Of a stretch of DNA of 64,000 nucleotides, positions 1-13,000 are shown piece after piece. The position numbers and the translations under genes were made by a program. Each line of letters opens with the position of its first letter. The stretch's first letter is position 1. The notes beneath the pieces are model-generated. The model made no database searches. It was given only the letters and a program-made list of their open reading frames with translations, and was not told where the DNA came from. The stretch is taken from positions 2,606,001 through 2,670,000 of the forward strand of contig NC_079880.1 of assembly GCF_029227915.1 (NCBI RefSeq). The letters run 5' to 3'. Origin of the DNA: Hydractinia symbiolongicarpus. Lineage: Eukaryota; Cnidaria; Hydrozoa; Anthoathecata; Hydractiniidae.

Positions 1-194
1 CAAAAATGTTTTCATTTTTGATGAGACGCTTAATGAAAGAGGTTTAATCGCCGGCAAACGAAATCCCGCGTTTTCCCGTAAATCCGGGGCTTGGCCCGTA
101 TAGTCGAATATATACAAAGAAAGTACCCAGGGAGTAAACTCATTTCCCGAACGATTTTTTAAATTTTTCTTTCACCACTAAAACGCATGAGACT

Positions 195-1450
195 TGTAGT
201 TTTCAAAAAAATGTTTTCATTTTTGATGAGACGCTTAATGAAAGTGGTTTAATCGCCAGCAAACGAAAACCCGCGATTTACCGTAAATCCCGGGCTTGGC
301 CCGTATAGTCGAATGTATACAAAGAAAGTACCCTGTGAGTAAACTCATTTCCAAAACGATTTTTTAAATTATCTTCTCACCACTAAAACGCATGAGACTT
401 GTAGTTTTTAAAAATGTTTTCATTTTTGATAAGACGCTGAATAAAAGAAGTGTAATCGCCGGCAAACGAAAACCCGCCATTTCCCGTAAACCCCGGACTC
501 GGCCCGTATAGTCAAAAGTATACAAAGAAATTACCCAGGGAGTAAACTCATTTTCCGAACGATTTTTTAAATTATTTTTTCACCACTACAACGCATGAGA
601 CTTGTAGTTTTTAAAAATGTTTTCATTTTTGATGAGACGCTGAATAAAAGAAGTTTAATCGCCGGCAAACGAAAACCCGCCATTTTCCGTAAACCCCGGA
701 TTCGGCCAGTATAGTCAAAAGTATACAAAGAAAGTACCCAGGGAATAAACTCATTTTCCGAACGATTTTTTAAATTATTTTTTCACCACTACAACGCATG
801 AGACTTGTAGTTTTCAAAAATGTTTTCATTTTTGATGAGACGCTTAATGAAAGTGGTTTAATCGCCAGCAAACGAAAACCCGCGATTTACCGTAAATCCC
901 GGGCTTGGCCCGTATAGTCGAATGTATACAAAGAAAGTACCCTGTGGGTAAACTCATTTCCAAAACGATTTTTTAAATTATCTTCTCACCACTAAAACGC
1001 ATGAGACTTGTAGTTTTTAAAAATGTTTTCATTTTTGATGAGACGCTGAATAAAAGAAGTGTAATCGCCGGCAAACGAAAACCCGCCATTTCCCGTAAAC
1101 CCCGGACTCGGCCCGTATAGTCAAAAGTATACAAAGAAATTACCCAGGGAGTAAACTCATTTTCCGAACGATTTTTTAAATTATTTTTTCACCACTACAA
1201 CGCATGAGACTTGTAGTTTTTAAAAATGTTTTCATTTTTGATGAGACGCTGAATAAAAGAAGTTTAATCGCCGGCAAACGAAAACCCGCCATTTTCCGTA
1301 AACCCCGGATTCGGCCAGTATAGTCAAAAGTATACAAAGAAAGTACCCAGGGAATAAACTCATTTTCCGAACGATTTTTTAAATTATTTTTTCACCACTA
1401 CAACGCATGAGACTTGTAGTTTTCAAAAATGTTTTCATTTTTGATGAGAC
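195..1450 (-). repeat. Three-monomer higher-order repeat, two copies (609-bp period)
   Basis: The marked monomer with GAAAGTGGTTTAATCGCC plus GATTTACCG occurs at about 240 and again at about 850, exactly 609 bases later (3 x 203). The next two monomers are repeated in the same order, with the rare variants GAAGTGTAATCGCC, GAAATTACCC and GGCCAGTATAG. Copies are nearly identical, and similarity drops at about 195 on the left and 1450 on the right. This fits a recent unequal exchange of three monomers. Confidence 0.9.
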
Positions 1451-2816
1451 GCTGAATAAAAGAAGTTTAATCGCCCTCAAACGAAAATCCGCGATTTCCC
1501 GTAAATCCCGGACTCGGCCCGTATAGTCCAAAGTATACAAAGAAAGTACCCAGGGAGTAAACTCATTTCCCGAACGATTTTTTAATTTTTTTTTCACCAC
1601 TAAAACGCATGAGACTTGTAGTTTTCAAAAATGTTTTCATTTTTGATGAGACGGTTAATGAAAGAAGTTTAATCGCCGGCAAACGAAATCCCGCGATTTC
1701 CCGTAAATCCCGGGCTTGGCCCGTATAGTCGAATGTATACAAAGAAATTACAAAGTGAGTAAACTCATTTCCCAAACGATTTTTTAATTTTTTTTTTCAC
1801 CACTAAAACGCATGAGACTTGTAGTTTTCAAAAATGTTTTCATTTTTGATGAGACGCTTAATGAAAGAGGTTTAATCGCCGGCAAACGAAATCCCGCGTT
1901 TTCCCGTAAATCCGGGGCTTGGCCCGTATAGTCGAATGTATACAAAGAAAGTACCCAGGGAGTAAACTCATTTCCCGAACGATTTTTAAATTTTTTTTTC
2001 ACCACTAAAACGCATGAGACTTGTAGTTTTCAAAAATGTTTTCATTTTTGATGAGACGCTGAATAAAAGAAGTTTAATCGCCCTCAAACGAAAATCCGCG
2101 ATTTCCCGTAAATCCCGGACTCGGCCCGTATAGTCCAAAGTATACAAAGAAAGTACCCAGGGAGGAAACTCATTTCCCGAACGATTTTTTAAATTATTTT
2201 TTCACCACTAAAACGCATGAGACTTGTAGTTTTCAAAAATGTTTTCATTTTTGATGAGACGGTTAATGAAAGAAGTTTAATCGCCGGCAAACGAAATCCC
2301 GCGATTTCCCGTAAATCCCGGGCTTGGCCCGTATAGTCGAATGTATACAAAGAAATTACAAAGTGAGTAAACTCATTTCCCAAACGATTTTTTAATTTTT
2401 TTTTTCACCACTAAAACGCATGAGACTTGTAGTTTTCAAAAATGTTTTCATTTTTGATGAGACGCTTAATGAAAGAGGTTTAATCGCCGGCAAACGAAAT
2501 CCCGCGTTTTCCCGTAAATCCGGGGCTTGGCCCGTATAGTCGAATGTATACAAAGAAAGTACCCAGGGAGTAAACTCATTTCCCGAACGATTTTTTAATT
2601 TTTTTTTTCACCACTAAAACGCATGAGACTTGTAGTTTTTAAAAATGTTTTCATTTTTGATGAGACGCTTAATGAAAGAGGTTTAATCGCCGGCAAATGA
2701 AATCCCGCGTTTTCCCGTAAATCCAGGGCTTGGCCCGTATAGTCGAATGTATACAAAGAAAGTACCCAGGGAGTAAACTCATTTCCCAAACGATTTTTTA
2801 AATTTTTTTTTCACCA

Positions 2817-4443
2817 CTAAAACGCATGAGACTTGTAGTTTTCAAAAATGTTTTCATTTTTGATGAGACGCTGAATAAAAGAAGTTTAATCACCCTCAAA
2901 CGAAAATCTGCGATTTCCCGTAAATCCCGGACTCGGCTCGTATAGTCCAAAGTTTAACAAAGAAAGTACCCAGGGAGTAAACTCTTTTCCCGAACGATTT
3001 TTTAAATTATTTTTTCACCACTAAAACGCATGAGACTTGTAGTTTTCAAAAATGTTTTCATTTTTGATGAGACGCTTATTAAAAGAGGTTTAATCGCCGG
3101 CAAACGAAATCCCGCGATTTCCCGTAAATCCCGGGCTTGGCCCGTATAGTCGAATGTATACAAAGAAAGTACCCAGGGAGTAAACTCATTTCCCGAACGA
3201 TTTTTTAATTTTTTTTTTCACCACTAAAACGCATGGGACTTGAAGTTTTCAAAAATGTTTTCATTTTTGATGAGACGGTTGATGAAAGAAGTTTAATCGC
3301 CAGCAAACGAAATCCCGCGATTTCCCGTAAATCCCCGGCTTGGCCCGTGTAGTCGAATGTATACAAAGAAAGTACCCTGTGAGTAAACTCAATTCCCGAA
3401 CGATATTTTAAATTATTTTTTTACCACTAAAACGCATGAGACTTGTAGTTTTCAGAAATGTTTTCATTTTTGATGAGACGCTTAATGAAAGTGGTTTAAT
3501 CGCCAGCAAACGAAAACCCGCGATTTCCCGTAAATCCCGGGCTTGGCCCGTATAGTCGAATGTATACAAAGAAAGTACCCTGTGAGTAAACTCATTTCCA
3601 AAACGATTTTTTAAATTATCTTTTCACCACTAAAACGCATGAGACTTGTAGTTTTCAAAAATGTTTTCATTTTTGATGAGACGCTGAATAAAAGAAGTTT
3701 AATCACCCTCAAACGAAAATCTGCGATTTCCCGTAAATCCCGGACTCGGCTCGTATAGTCCAAAGTTTAACAAAGAAAGTACCCAGGGAGTAAACTCTTT
3801 TCCCGAACGATTTTTTAAATTATTTTTTCACCACTAAAACGCATGAGACTTGTAGTTTTCAAAAATGTTTTCATTTTTGATGAGACGCTTATTAAAAGAG
3901 GTTTAATCGCCGGCAAACGAAATCCCGCGATTTCCCGTAAATCCCGGGCTTGGCCCGTATAGTCGAATGTATACAAAGAAAGTACCCAGGGAGTAAACTC
4001 ATTTCCCGAACGATTTTTTAATTTTTTTTTTCACCACTAAAACGCATGGGACTTGAAGTTTTCAAAAATGTTTTCATTTTTGATGAGACGGTTGATGAAA
4101 GAAGTTTAATCGCCAGCAAACGAAATCCCGCGATTTCCCGTAAATCCCCGGCTTGGCCCGTGTAGTCGAATGTATACAAAGAAAGTACCCTGTGAGTAAA
4201 CTCAATTCCCGAACGATATTTTAAATTATTTTTTTACCACTAAAACGCATGAGACTTGTAGTTTTCAGAAATGTTTTCATTTTTGATGAGACGCTTAATG
4301 AAAGTGGTTTAATCGCCAGCAAACGAAAACCCGCGATTTCCCGTAAATCCCGGGCTTGGCCCGTATAGTCGAATGTATACAAAGAAAGTACCCTGTGAGT
4401 AAACTCATTTCCAAAACGATTTTTTAAATTATCTTTTCACCAC
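2817..4443 (-). repeat. Four-monomer higher-order repeat, two copies (813-bp period)
   Basis: The rare variant AATCACCCTCAAACGAAAA with AAAGTTTAACAAAG lies in the monomer at about 2890 and recurs 813 bases later at about 3704. The three following monomers also repeat in order: GCTTATTAAAAGAGG, then CGGTTGATGAAAGAAG with GATATTTTAAATT, then TTTTCAGAAATG with GAAAGTGG. Copies are about 2817-3629 and 3630-4443. Confidence 0.9.
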
Positions 4444-6610
4444 AAAAACGCATGAGACTTGTAGTTTTTAAAAATGTTTTCATTTTTGATGAGACGCTGA
4501 ATAAAAGAAGTTTAATCGACGGCAAACGAAAACCCGCCATTTCCCGTAAACCCCGGACTCGACCCGTATAGTCAAAAGTATACAAAGAAAGTACCCAGGG
4601 AGTAAACTCATTTCCCGAATGATTTTTTATATTATTTTCTTTACCACTAAACGCATGAGACTTGTAGTTTTCAAAAATATTTTCATATTTGATGGGACGC
4701 TGAATAAAAGAAGTTTAATCGCCGGCACACGAAAATCCGCGATTTCCCGTAAATCCCGGACTCGGCCCGTATAGTCAAAAGTATACAAAGAAAGTACCCA
4801 GGGAGTAAACTCATTTCCCGAACGATTTTTTAAATTTTTCTTTCACCACTAAAACGCATGAGACTTGTAGTTTTAAAAATAGTTTTCATTTTTGATGAGA
4901 CGCTTAATGAAAGAGGTTTAATCGCCGGAAAACGAAAACCCGCGATTTACCGTAAATCCCAGGCTTGGCCCGTATAGTCGAATGTATACAAAGAAAGTAC
5001 CCTGTGAGTAAACTCATTTCCAGAACGATTTTTTAAATTATTTTTTCACCACTAAAACGCATAAGACTTGTAGTTTTTAAAAATGTTTTCATTTTTGATG
5101 AGACGCAGAATAAAAGAAGTTTAATCGACGGCAAACGAAAACCCGCCATTCCCCGTAAACCCCGGACTCGACCCGTATAGTCAAAAGTATACAAAGAAAG
5201 TACCCAGGGAGTAAACTCATTTCCCGAACGATTTTTTATATTTTTTTCTTTACCACTAAAACGCATGAGACTTGTAGTTTTCAAAAATGTTTTCATTTTT
5301 GATGAGACGCTTAATGAAAGAGGTTTAATCGCCGAAAAACGAATACCCGCGATTTTCCGTAAATCCCGGGCTTGGCCCGTATAGTCGAATGTATACAAAG
5401 AAAGTACCCTATGAGTAAACTCATTTCCCGAACGATTTTTTAAATTTTTTTTTCACCACTAAAACGCATGAGACTTGTAGTTTTCAAAAATGTTTTCATT
5501 TTTGATGAGACGCTGAATAAAAGAAGTTTAATCGCCCTCAAACAAAAATCCGCGATTTCCCGTAAACCCCGGACTCGGCCCGTATAGTCCAATGTATACA
5601 AAGAAAGTACCCAGGGAGTAAACTCATTTCCCGAACGATTTTTTAAATTATTTTTTCACCACTAAAACGCATGAGACTTGTAGTTTTCAAAAATGTTTTC
5701 ATTTTTGATGAGACGCTTATTAAAAGAGGTTTAATCGCCGGCAAACGAAATCCCGCGATTTCCCGTAAATCCCGGGCTTGGCCCGTATAGTTGAATGTAT
5801 ACAAAGAAAGTACCCAGGGAGTAAACTCATTTCCCGAACGATTTTCTAATTTTTTTTTTCACCACTAAAACGCATGAGACTTGAAGTTTTCAAAAATGTT
5901 TTCATTTTTGATGAGACGGTTGATGAAAGAAGTTTAATCGCCAGCAAACGAAATCCTGCGATTTCCCGTAAATCCCGGGCTTGGCCCGTGTAGTCGAATG
6001 TATACAAAGAAAGTACCCTGTGAGTAAACTCACTTCCCGAACGATTTTTTAAATTATTTTTTTACCACTAAAACGCATGAGACTTGTAGTTTTCAGAAAT
6101 GTTTTCATTTTTGATGAGACGCTTAATGAACGTGGTTTAATCGCCAGCAAACGAAAACCCGCGATTTCCCGTAAATCCCGGGGTTGGCCCGTATAGTCGA
6201 ATGTATACAAAGAAAGTACCCTGTGAGTAAACTCATTTCCAAAACGATTTTTTAAATTATCTTTTCACCACTAAACGCATGAGACTTGTAGTTTTCAAAA
6301 ATATTTTCATATTTGATGGGACGCTGAATAAAAGAAGTTTAATCGCCGGAAAACGAAAACCCGCGATTTCCCGTAAATCCCGGGCTTGGCCCGTATAGTC
6401 GAATGTATACAAAGAAAGTACCCAGGGAGTAAACTCATTTCCCGAACGATTTTTTAAATTATTTTTTCACCACTAAAACGCATGAGACTTGTAGTTTTCA
6501 AAAATGTTTTCATTTTTGATGAGACGCTGAACAAAAGCAGTTTAATCGCCGGCAAACGAAAACCTGCGATTTCCCGTAAATCCCGGACTCGGCCCGTATA
6601 GTCGAAAGTA

Positions 6611-6656
6611 TACAAAGAAAGTACCCAGGGAGTAAACTCAGGGTACTTTCTTTGTA
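6611..6656. repeat. Orientation switch 1: reverse-to-forward junction with hairpin
   Basis: Reverse monomers end in AGGGAGTAAACTCA at 6627-6640, and forward monomers start with GGGTACTTTCTTTGTA at 6641. The segment 6611-6626 is the exact reverse complement of 6641-6656, leaving a 14-base spacer. With two mismatches the pairing extends to 26 bases and continues imperfectly into the monomers beyond. Only CA (6639-6640) is shared by both parent monomer types at the breakpoint, so junction homology is minimal. Confidence 0.93.
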
Positions 6657-7438
6657 CACATTCGACTATACGGGCCAAGCCCGGGATTTACGGGAAATCG
6701 CGGGTTTTCGTTTGCCGGCGATTAAACTTCTTTTATTCAGCGTTTCATCAAAAATGAAAACATTTTTAAAAACTACAAGTCTTATGCGTTTTAGTGGTGA
6801 AAAAATAATTTAAAAAATCGTTCTGGAAATGAGTTTACTCACAGGGTACTTTCTTTGTATACATTCGACTATACGGGCCAATCCCGGGATTTACGGGAAA
6901 TCGCGGGTTTTCGTTTTTCGGCGATTAAACCTCTTTCATTAAGCGTCTCATCAAAAATGAAAACATTTTTGAAAACTACAAGTCTCATGGGCTTAAGTGG
7001 TGAAATAATAATTTAAAAAATCGTTTGGGAAATGAGTTTACTCCCTCGGTACTTTCTTTGTATACTTTTGACTATACGGGCTGAGTCCGGGATTTACGGG
7101 AAATCGCGGGTTTTCGTTTGCCGGCGATTAAACTTCTTTTATTTAGCGTTTCATCAAAAATAAAAACATTTTTAAAAACTACAAGTCTTATGCGTTTTAG
7201 TGGTGAAAAAATAATTTAAAAAATCGTTCTGGAAATGAGTTTACTCACAGGGTACTTTCTTTGTATACATTCGACTATACGGGCCAAGCCCGGGATTTAC
7301 GGGAAATCGCAGGTTTTCGTTTGCCGGCGATTAAACTTGTTTTATTCAGCGTCTCATCAAAAATGAAAACATTTTTGAAAACTACAAATCTCATGGGCTT
7401 AAGTAGTGAAATAATAATTTAAAAAATCGTTTGGGAAA

Positions 7439-10060
7439 TGAGTTTACTCCCTGGGTACTTTCTTTGTATACTTTTGACTATACGGGCCGAGTCCGGGATT
7501 TACGGGAAATCGCAGGTTTTCGTTTGCCGGCGATTAAACTGCTTTTGTTCAGCGTCTCATCAAAAATGAAAACATTTTTGAAAACTACAAGTCTCATGCG
7601 TTTTAGTGGTGAAAAAATAATTTAAAAAATCGTTCGGGAAATTAGTTTACTCTCTGGGTACTTTCTTTGTATACTTTTGACTATACGGGCCGAGTCCGGG
7701 ATTTACGGGAAATCGCAGGTTTTCGTTTGCCGGCGATTAAACTGCTTTTGTTCAGCGTCTCATCAAAAATGAAAACATTTTTGAAAACTACAAGTCTCAT
7801 GCGTTTTAGTGGTAAAAAAATAATTTAAAAAATCGTTCGGGAAATGAGTTTACTCCCTGGGTTCTTTCTTTGTATACTTTTGACTATACGGGCCAAGCCG
7901 GGATTTACGGGAAATCGCGGGTTTTCGTTTGCCGGCGATTAAACTTCTTTTATTCAGCGTTTCATCAAAAATGAAAACATTTTTAAAAACTACAAGTCTT
8001 GTGCGTTTTAGTGGTGAAAAAATAATTTAAAAAATCGTTCTGGAAATGAGTTTACTCCCTGGGTACTTTCTTTGTATACTTTTGACTATACGGGTCGAGT
8101 CCGGGGTTTACGGGAAATGGCGGGTTTTCGTTTGCCGTCGATTAAACTTCTTTTATTCAGCGTCTCATCAAAAATGAAAACATTTTTAAAAACTACAAGT
8201 CTCATGGGCTTTAGTGGTTAAATAATAATTTAAAAAATCGTTTTGGAAATGAGTTTACTCACAGGGTACTTTCTTTGTATACATTCGACTATACGGGCCA
8301 ACCCCGGGATTTACGGGAAATCGCGGGTTTTCATTTGCTAGCGATTAAACCACGTTCATTAAGCGTCTCATCAAAAATGAAAACATTTCTGAAAACTACA
8401 AGTCTCATGCGTTTTAGTGGTAAAAAAATAATTTAAAAAATCGTTTGGGAAATGAGTTTACTCACTTTGTACTTTCTTCGTATACTTTTGACTATACGGG
8501 CCAAGCCGGGATTTACGGGAAATCGCGGGTTTTCGTTTGCCAGCGATTAAACTTCTTTTATTCAGCGTTTCATCAAAAATGAAAACATTTTTAAAAACTA
8601 CAAGTCTTGTGCGTTTTAGTGGTGAAAAAATAATTTAAAAAATCGTTCTGGAAATGAGTTTACTCACAGGGTACTTTCTTTGTATACATTCGACTATACG
8701 GGCCAAGCCTGGGATTTACGGGAAATCGCGGGTTTTCGTTTTTCGGCGATTAAACCTCTTTCATTAAGCGTCTCATCAAAAATGAAAACATTTTTGAAAA
8801 CTACAAGTCTCATGCGTTTTAGTGGTAAAGAAAATAATATAAAAAATCGTTCGGGAAATGAGTTTACTCCCTGGGTACTTTCTTTGTATACTTTTGACTA
8901 TACGGGTCGAGTCCGGGGTTTACGGGAAATGGCGGGTTTTCGTTTGCCGTCGATTAAACTTCTTTTGTTCAGCGTCTCATTAAAAATGAAAACATTTTTA
9001 AAAACTACAAGTCTTATGCGTTTTAGTGGTGAAAAAATAATTTAAAAAATCGTTCTGGAAATGAGTTTACTCACAGGGTACTTTCTTTGTATACATTCGA
9101 CTATACGGGCCAAGCCCGGGATTTACGGGAAATCGCGGGTTTTCGTTTTCCGGCGTTTAAACCTCTTTCATCAAGCGTCTCATCAAAAATGAAAACTATT
9201 TTGAAAACTACAAGTCTCATGCGTTTTAGTGGTGAAAGAAAAATTTAAAAAATCGTTCGGGAAATGAGTTTACTCCCTGGGTACTTTCTTTGTATACTTT
9301 TGACTATACGGGCCAAGTCCGGGATTTGCGGGAAATCGCGGATTTTTGTTTGCCGGCGATTAAACTTCTTTTATTCAGCGTCCCATCAAATATGAAAATA
9401 TTTTTGAAAACTACAAGTCTCATGCGTTTAGTGGTAAAGAAAATAATATAAAAAATCGTTCGGGAAATGAGTTTACTCCCTGGGTACTTTCTTTGTATAC
9501 TTTTGACCATACGGGTCGAGTCCGGGGTTTACGGGAAATGGCGGGTTTTCGTTTGCCGTCGATTAAACTTCTTTTATTCAGCGTCTCATCAAAAATGAAA
9601 ACATTTTTAAAAACTACAAGTCTCATTGGCTTTAGTGGTTAAATAATAATTAAAAAAATCGTTTTGGAAATGAGTTTACTCACAGGGTACTTTCTTTGTA
9701 TACATTCGACTATACGGGCCAACCCCGGGATTTACGGGAAATCGCGGGTTTTCGTTTGCTGGCGATTAAACCACGTTCATTAAGCGTCTCATCAAAAATG
9801 AAAACATTTCTGAAAACTACAAGTCTCATGCGTTTTAGTGGTAAAAAAATATTTTAAAAAATCGTTCGGGAAATGAGTTTACTCACAGGGTACTTTCTTT
9901 GTATACATTCGACTACACGGGCCAAGCCCGGGATTTACGGGAAATCGCGGGATTTCGTTTGCCGGCGATTAAACCTCTTTTAATAAGCGTCTCATCAAAA
10001 ATGAAAACATTTTTGAAAACTACCAGTCTCATGCGTTTTAGTGGTGAAAAAAAAATTTAA
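7439..10060 (+). repeat. Right arm of an imperfect palindrome pairing with about 4020-6640
   Basis: Position pairs mirror around about 7039.5. GAACAAAAGCAG at 6529-6540 pairs with CTGCTTTTGTTC at 7539-7550. The fused two-monomer frame at 5033-5398 (minus) mirrors 8680-9045 (plus) and shares the TTTTTCGGCG variant. Farther out, the order T8, T7, T6, T5 is the same on both arms. The second to sixth monomers from the centre differ in type between arms, so the arms have diverged or been exchanged since they formed. The unpaired centre is about 798 bp (6641-7438). Confidence 0.75.
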
Positions 10061-13000
10061 AAAATCGTTCGGGAAATGAGTTTACTCCCTGGGTACTTTC
10101 TTTGTATACATTCTACTATACGGGCCAAGCCCCGGATTTACGGGAAATCGCGGGTTTTCGTTTGCTGGCGATTAAACCACGTTCATTAAGCGTCTCATCA
10201 AAAATGAAAACATTTCTGAAAACTACAAGTCTCATGCGTTTTAGTGGTAAAAAAATATTTTAAAAAATCGTTCGGGAAATGAGTTTACTCCCTGGGTACT
10301 TTCTTTGTATACTTTGGACTATACGGGCCGAGTCCGGGGTTTACGGGAATGCGCGGATTTTCGTTTGAGGGCGATTAAACTTCTTTTATTCAGCGTCTCA
10401 TCAAAAATGAAAACATTTTTGAAAACTACAAGTCTCATGCGTTTTAGTGGTGAAAAAAAAATTTAAAAAATCGTTCGGGAAATGAGTTTACTCCCTGGGT
10501 ACTTTCTTTGTATACATTCTACTATACGGGCCAAGCCCCGGATTTACAGGAAAACGCAGGATTTCGTTTGCCGGCGAATAAACCTCTTTCATTAAGCGTC
10601 TCATCAAAAATGAGAACATTTTTGAAAACTACAAGTCTCATACGTTTTAGTGGTGAAAAAAAAAATTAAAAAATCGTTTGGGAAATGAGTTTACTCACTT
10701 TGTACTTTCTTCGTATACATTCGACTATACGGGCCAAGCCCGGGATTTACGGGAAATCGCGGGATTTCGTTTGCCGGCGATTAAACTTCTTTCATTAACC
10801 GTCTCATCAAAAAAGAAAACATTTTTGAAAACTTCAAGTCCCATGCGTTTTAGTGGTGAAAAAAAAAATTAAAAAATCGTTCGGGAAATGGGTTTACTCC
10901 CTGGGTACTTTCTTTGTATACTTTTGACTATACGGGCCGAGTGCGGGATTTACGGGTAATCGCAGGTTTTCGTTTGCCGGCGATTAAACTGCTTTTATTC
11001 AGCGTCTCATCAAAAATGAAAACATTTTTGAAAACTACAAGTCTCATAAGTTTTAGTGGTGAAAAAATAATTTAAAAAATCGTTCGGGAAATGAGTTTAC
11101 TCCCTGGGTACTTTCTTTGTATACTTTTGACTATACGGGCCAAGCCGGGATTTACGGGAAATCGCGGGTTTTCGTTTGCCGTCGATTAAACTTCTTTTAT
11201 TCAGCGTCTCATCAAAAATGAAAACATTTTTAAAAACTACAAGTCTCATGCGTTTTAGTGGTGAAAGAAAAATTTAAAAAATCGTTCGGGAAATGAGTTT
11301 ACTCCCTGGGTACTTTCTTTGTATACTTTTGACTATACGGGCCAATTTCGGGATTTGCGGGAAATCGCGGATTTTTGTTTGCCGGCGATTAAACTTCTTT
11401 TATTCAGCGTCCCATCAAATATGAAAATATTTTTGAAAACTACAAGTCTCATGCGTTTAGTGGTAAAGAAAATAATATAAAAAATCGTTCGGGAAATGAG
11501 TTTACTCCCTGGGTACTTTCTTTGTATACTTTTGACTATACGGGTCGAGTCCGGGGTTTACGGGAAATGGCGGGTTTTCGTTTGCCGTCGATTAAACTTC
11601 TTTTATTCAGCGTCTCATCAAAAATGAAAACATTTTTAAAAACTACAAGTCTCATGGGCTTTAGTGGTTAAATAATAATTTAAAAAATCGTTTTGGAAAT
11701 GAGTTTACTCACAGGGTACTTTCTTTGTATACATTCGACTATACGGGCCAACCCCGGGATTTACGGGAAATCGCGGGTTTTCGTTTGCTGGCGATTAAAC
11801 CACGTTCATTAAGCGTCTCATCAAAAATGAAAACATTTCTGAAAACTACAGGTCTCATGCGTTTTAGTGGTAAAAAAATATTTTAAAAAATCGTTCGGGA
11901 AATGAGTTTACTCACAGGGTACTTTCTTTGTATACATTCGACTACACGGGCCAAGCCCGGGATTTACGGGAAATCGCGGGATTTCGTTTGCCGGCGATTA
12001 AACCTCTTTTAATAAGCGTCTCATCAAAAATGAAAACATTTTTGAAAACTACCAGTCTCATGCGTTTTAGTGGTGAAAAAATAATTTAAAAAATAGTTCG
12101 GGAAATGAGTTTACTCCCTGGGTACTTTCTTTGTATACTTTGGACTATACGGGCCGAGTCCGGGGTTTACGGGAATGCGCGGATTTTCGTTTGAGGGCGA
12201 TTAAACTTCTTTTATTCAGCGTCTCATCAAAAATGAAAACATTTTTGAAAACTACAAGTCTCATGCGTTTTAGTGGTGAAAAAAAAATTTAAAAAATCGT
12301 TCGGGAAATGAGTTTACTCCCTGGGTACTTTCTTTGTATACATTCGACTATACGGGCCAAGCCCCGGATTTACAGGAAAACGCAGGATTTCGTTTGCCGG
12401 CGAATAAACCTCTTTCATTAAGCGTCTCATCAAAAATGAGAACATTTTTGAAAACTACAAGTCTCATACGTTTTAGTGGTGAAAAAAAAAATTAAAAAAT
12501 CGTTTGGGAAATGAGTTTACTCACTTTGTACTTTCTTCGTATACATTCGACTATACGGGCCAAGCCCGGGATTTACGGGAAATCGCGGGATTTCGTTTGC
12601 CGGCGATTAAACTTCTTTCATTAACCGTCTCATCAAAAATGAAAACATTTTTGAAAACTTCAAGTCCCATGCGTTTTAGTGGTGAAAAAAAAAATTAAAA
12701 AATCGTTCGGGAAATGGGTTTACTCCCTGGGTACTTTCTTTGTATACTTTTGACTATATGGGCCGAGTGCGGGATTTACGGGTAATCGCAGGTTTTCGTT
12801 TGCCGGCGATTAAACTGCTTTTATTCAGCGTCTCATCAAAAATGAAAACATTTTTGAAAACTACAAGTCTCATGCGTTTTAGTGGTGAAAAAATAATTTA
12901 AAAAATCGTTCGGGAAATGAGTTTACTCCCTGGGTACTTTCTTTGTATACTTTTGACTATACGGGCCAAGCCGGGATTTACGGGAAATCGCGGGTTTTCG

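Larger units (their letters stand above)
1..6640 (-). repeat. Satellite array block A, about 203-bp monomers, reverse orientation
   Basis: Continuous head-to-tail array of about 33 monomers with no other sequence between them. Recurrent landmarks such as GATGAGACGC and GTATACAAAGAAAGTACCC return every 202-204 bases. Each monomer has a GC-richer part (CGGCAAACGAAA, then TTTCCCGTAAATCCCGG) and an AT-rich part with T/A runs (CGATTTTTTAAATTATTTTT). Neighbouring monomers differ by roughly 5-20 percent by eye and fall into recurring types, including T1, T2, T3, T4 and T5. Local multi-monomer duplications are listed separately. The array is open at the left edge of the window and ends at 6640, where the orientation flips. 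Short open frames on the minus strand inside monomers are not considered genes. Confidence 0.97.

Noticed and set aside
6661-6680. Canonical CENP-B box
   Set aside because: Spacing between TTCG and CGGG is six instead of seven bases, and many monomers lack TTCG. It is kept only as a low-interest observation.
6600-6700. Orientation switches as chimeric or fold-back sequencing artefacts
   Set aside because: Not excluded, but less likely. Fold-back artefacts give near-identical arms, whereas here the arms differ in monomer types and bases. Read-level support is still the decisive test.
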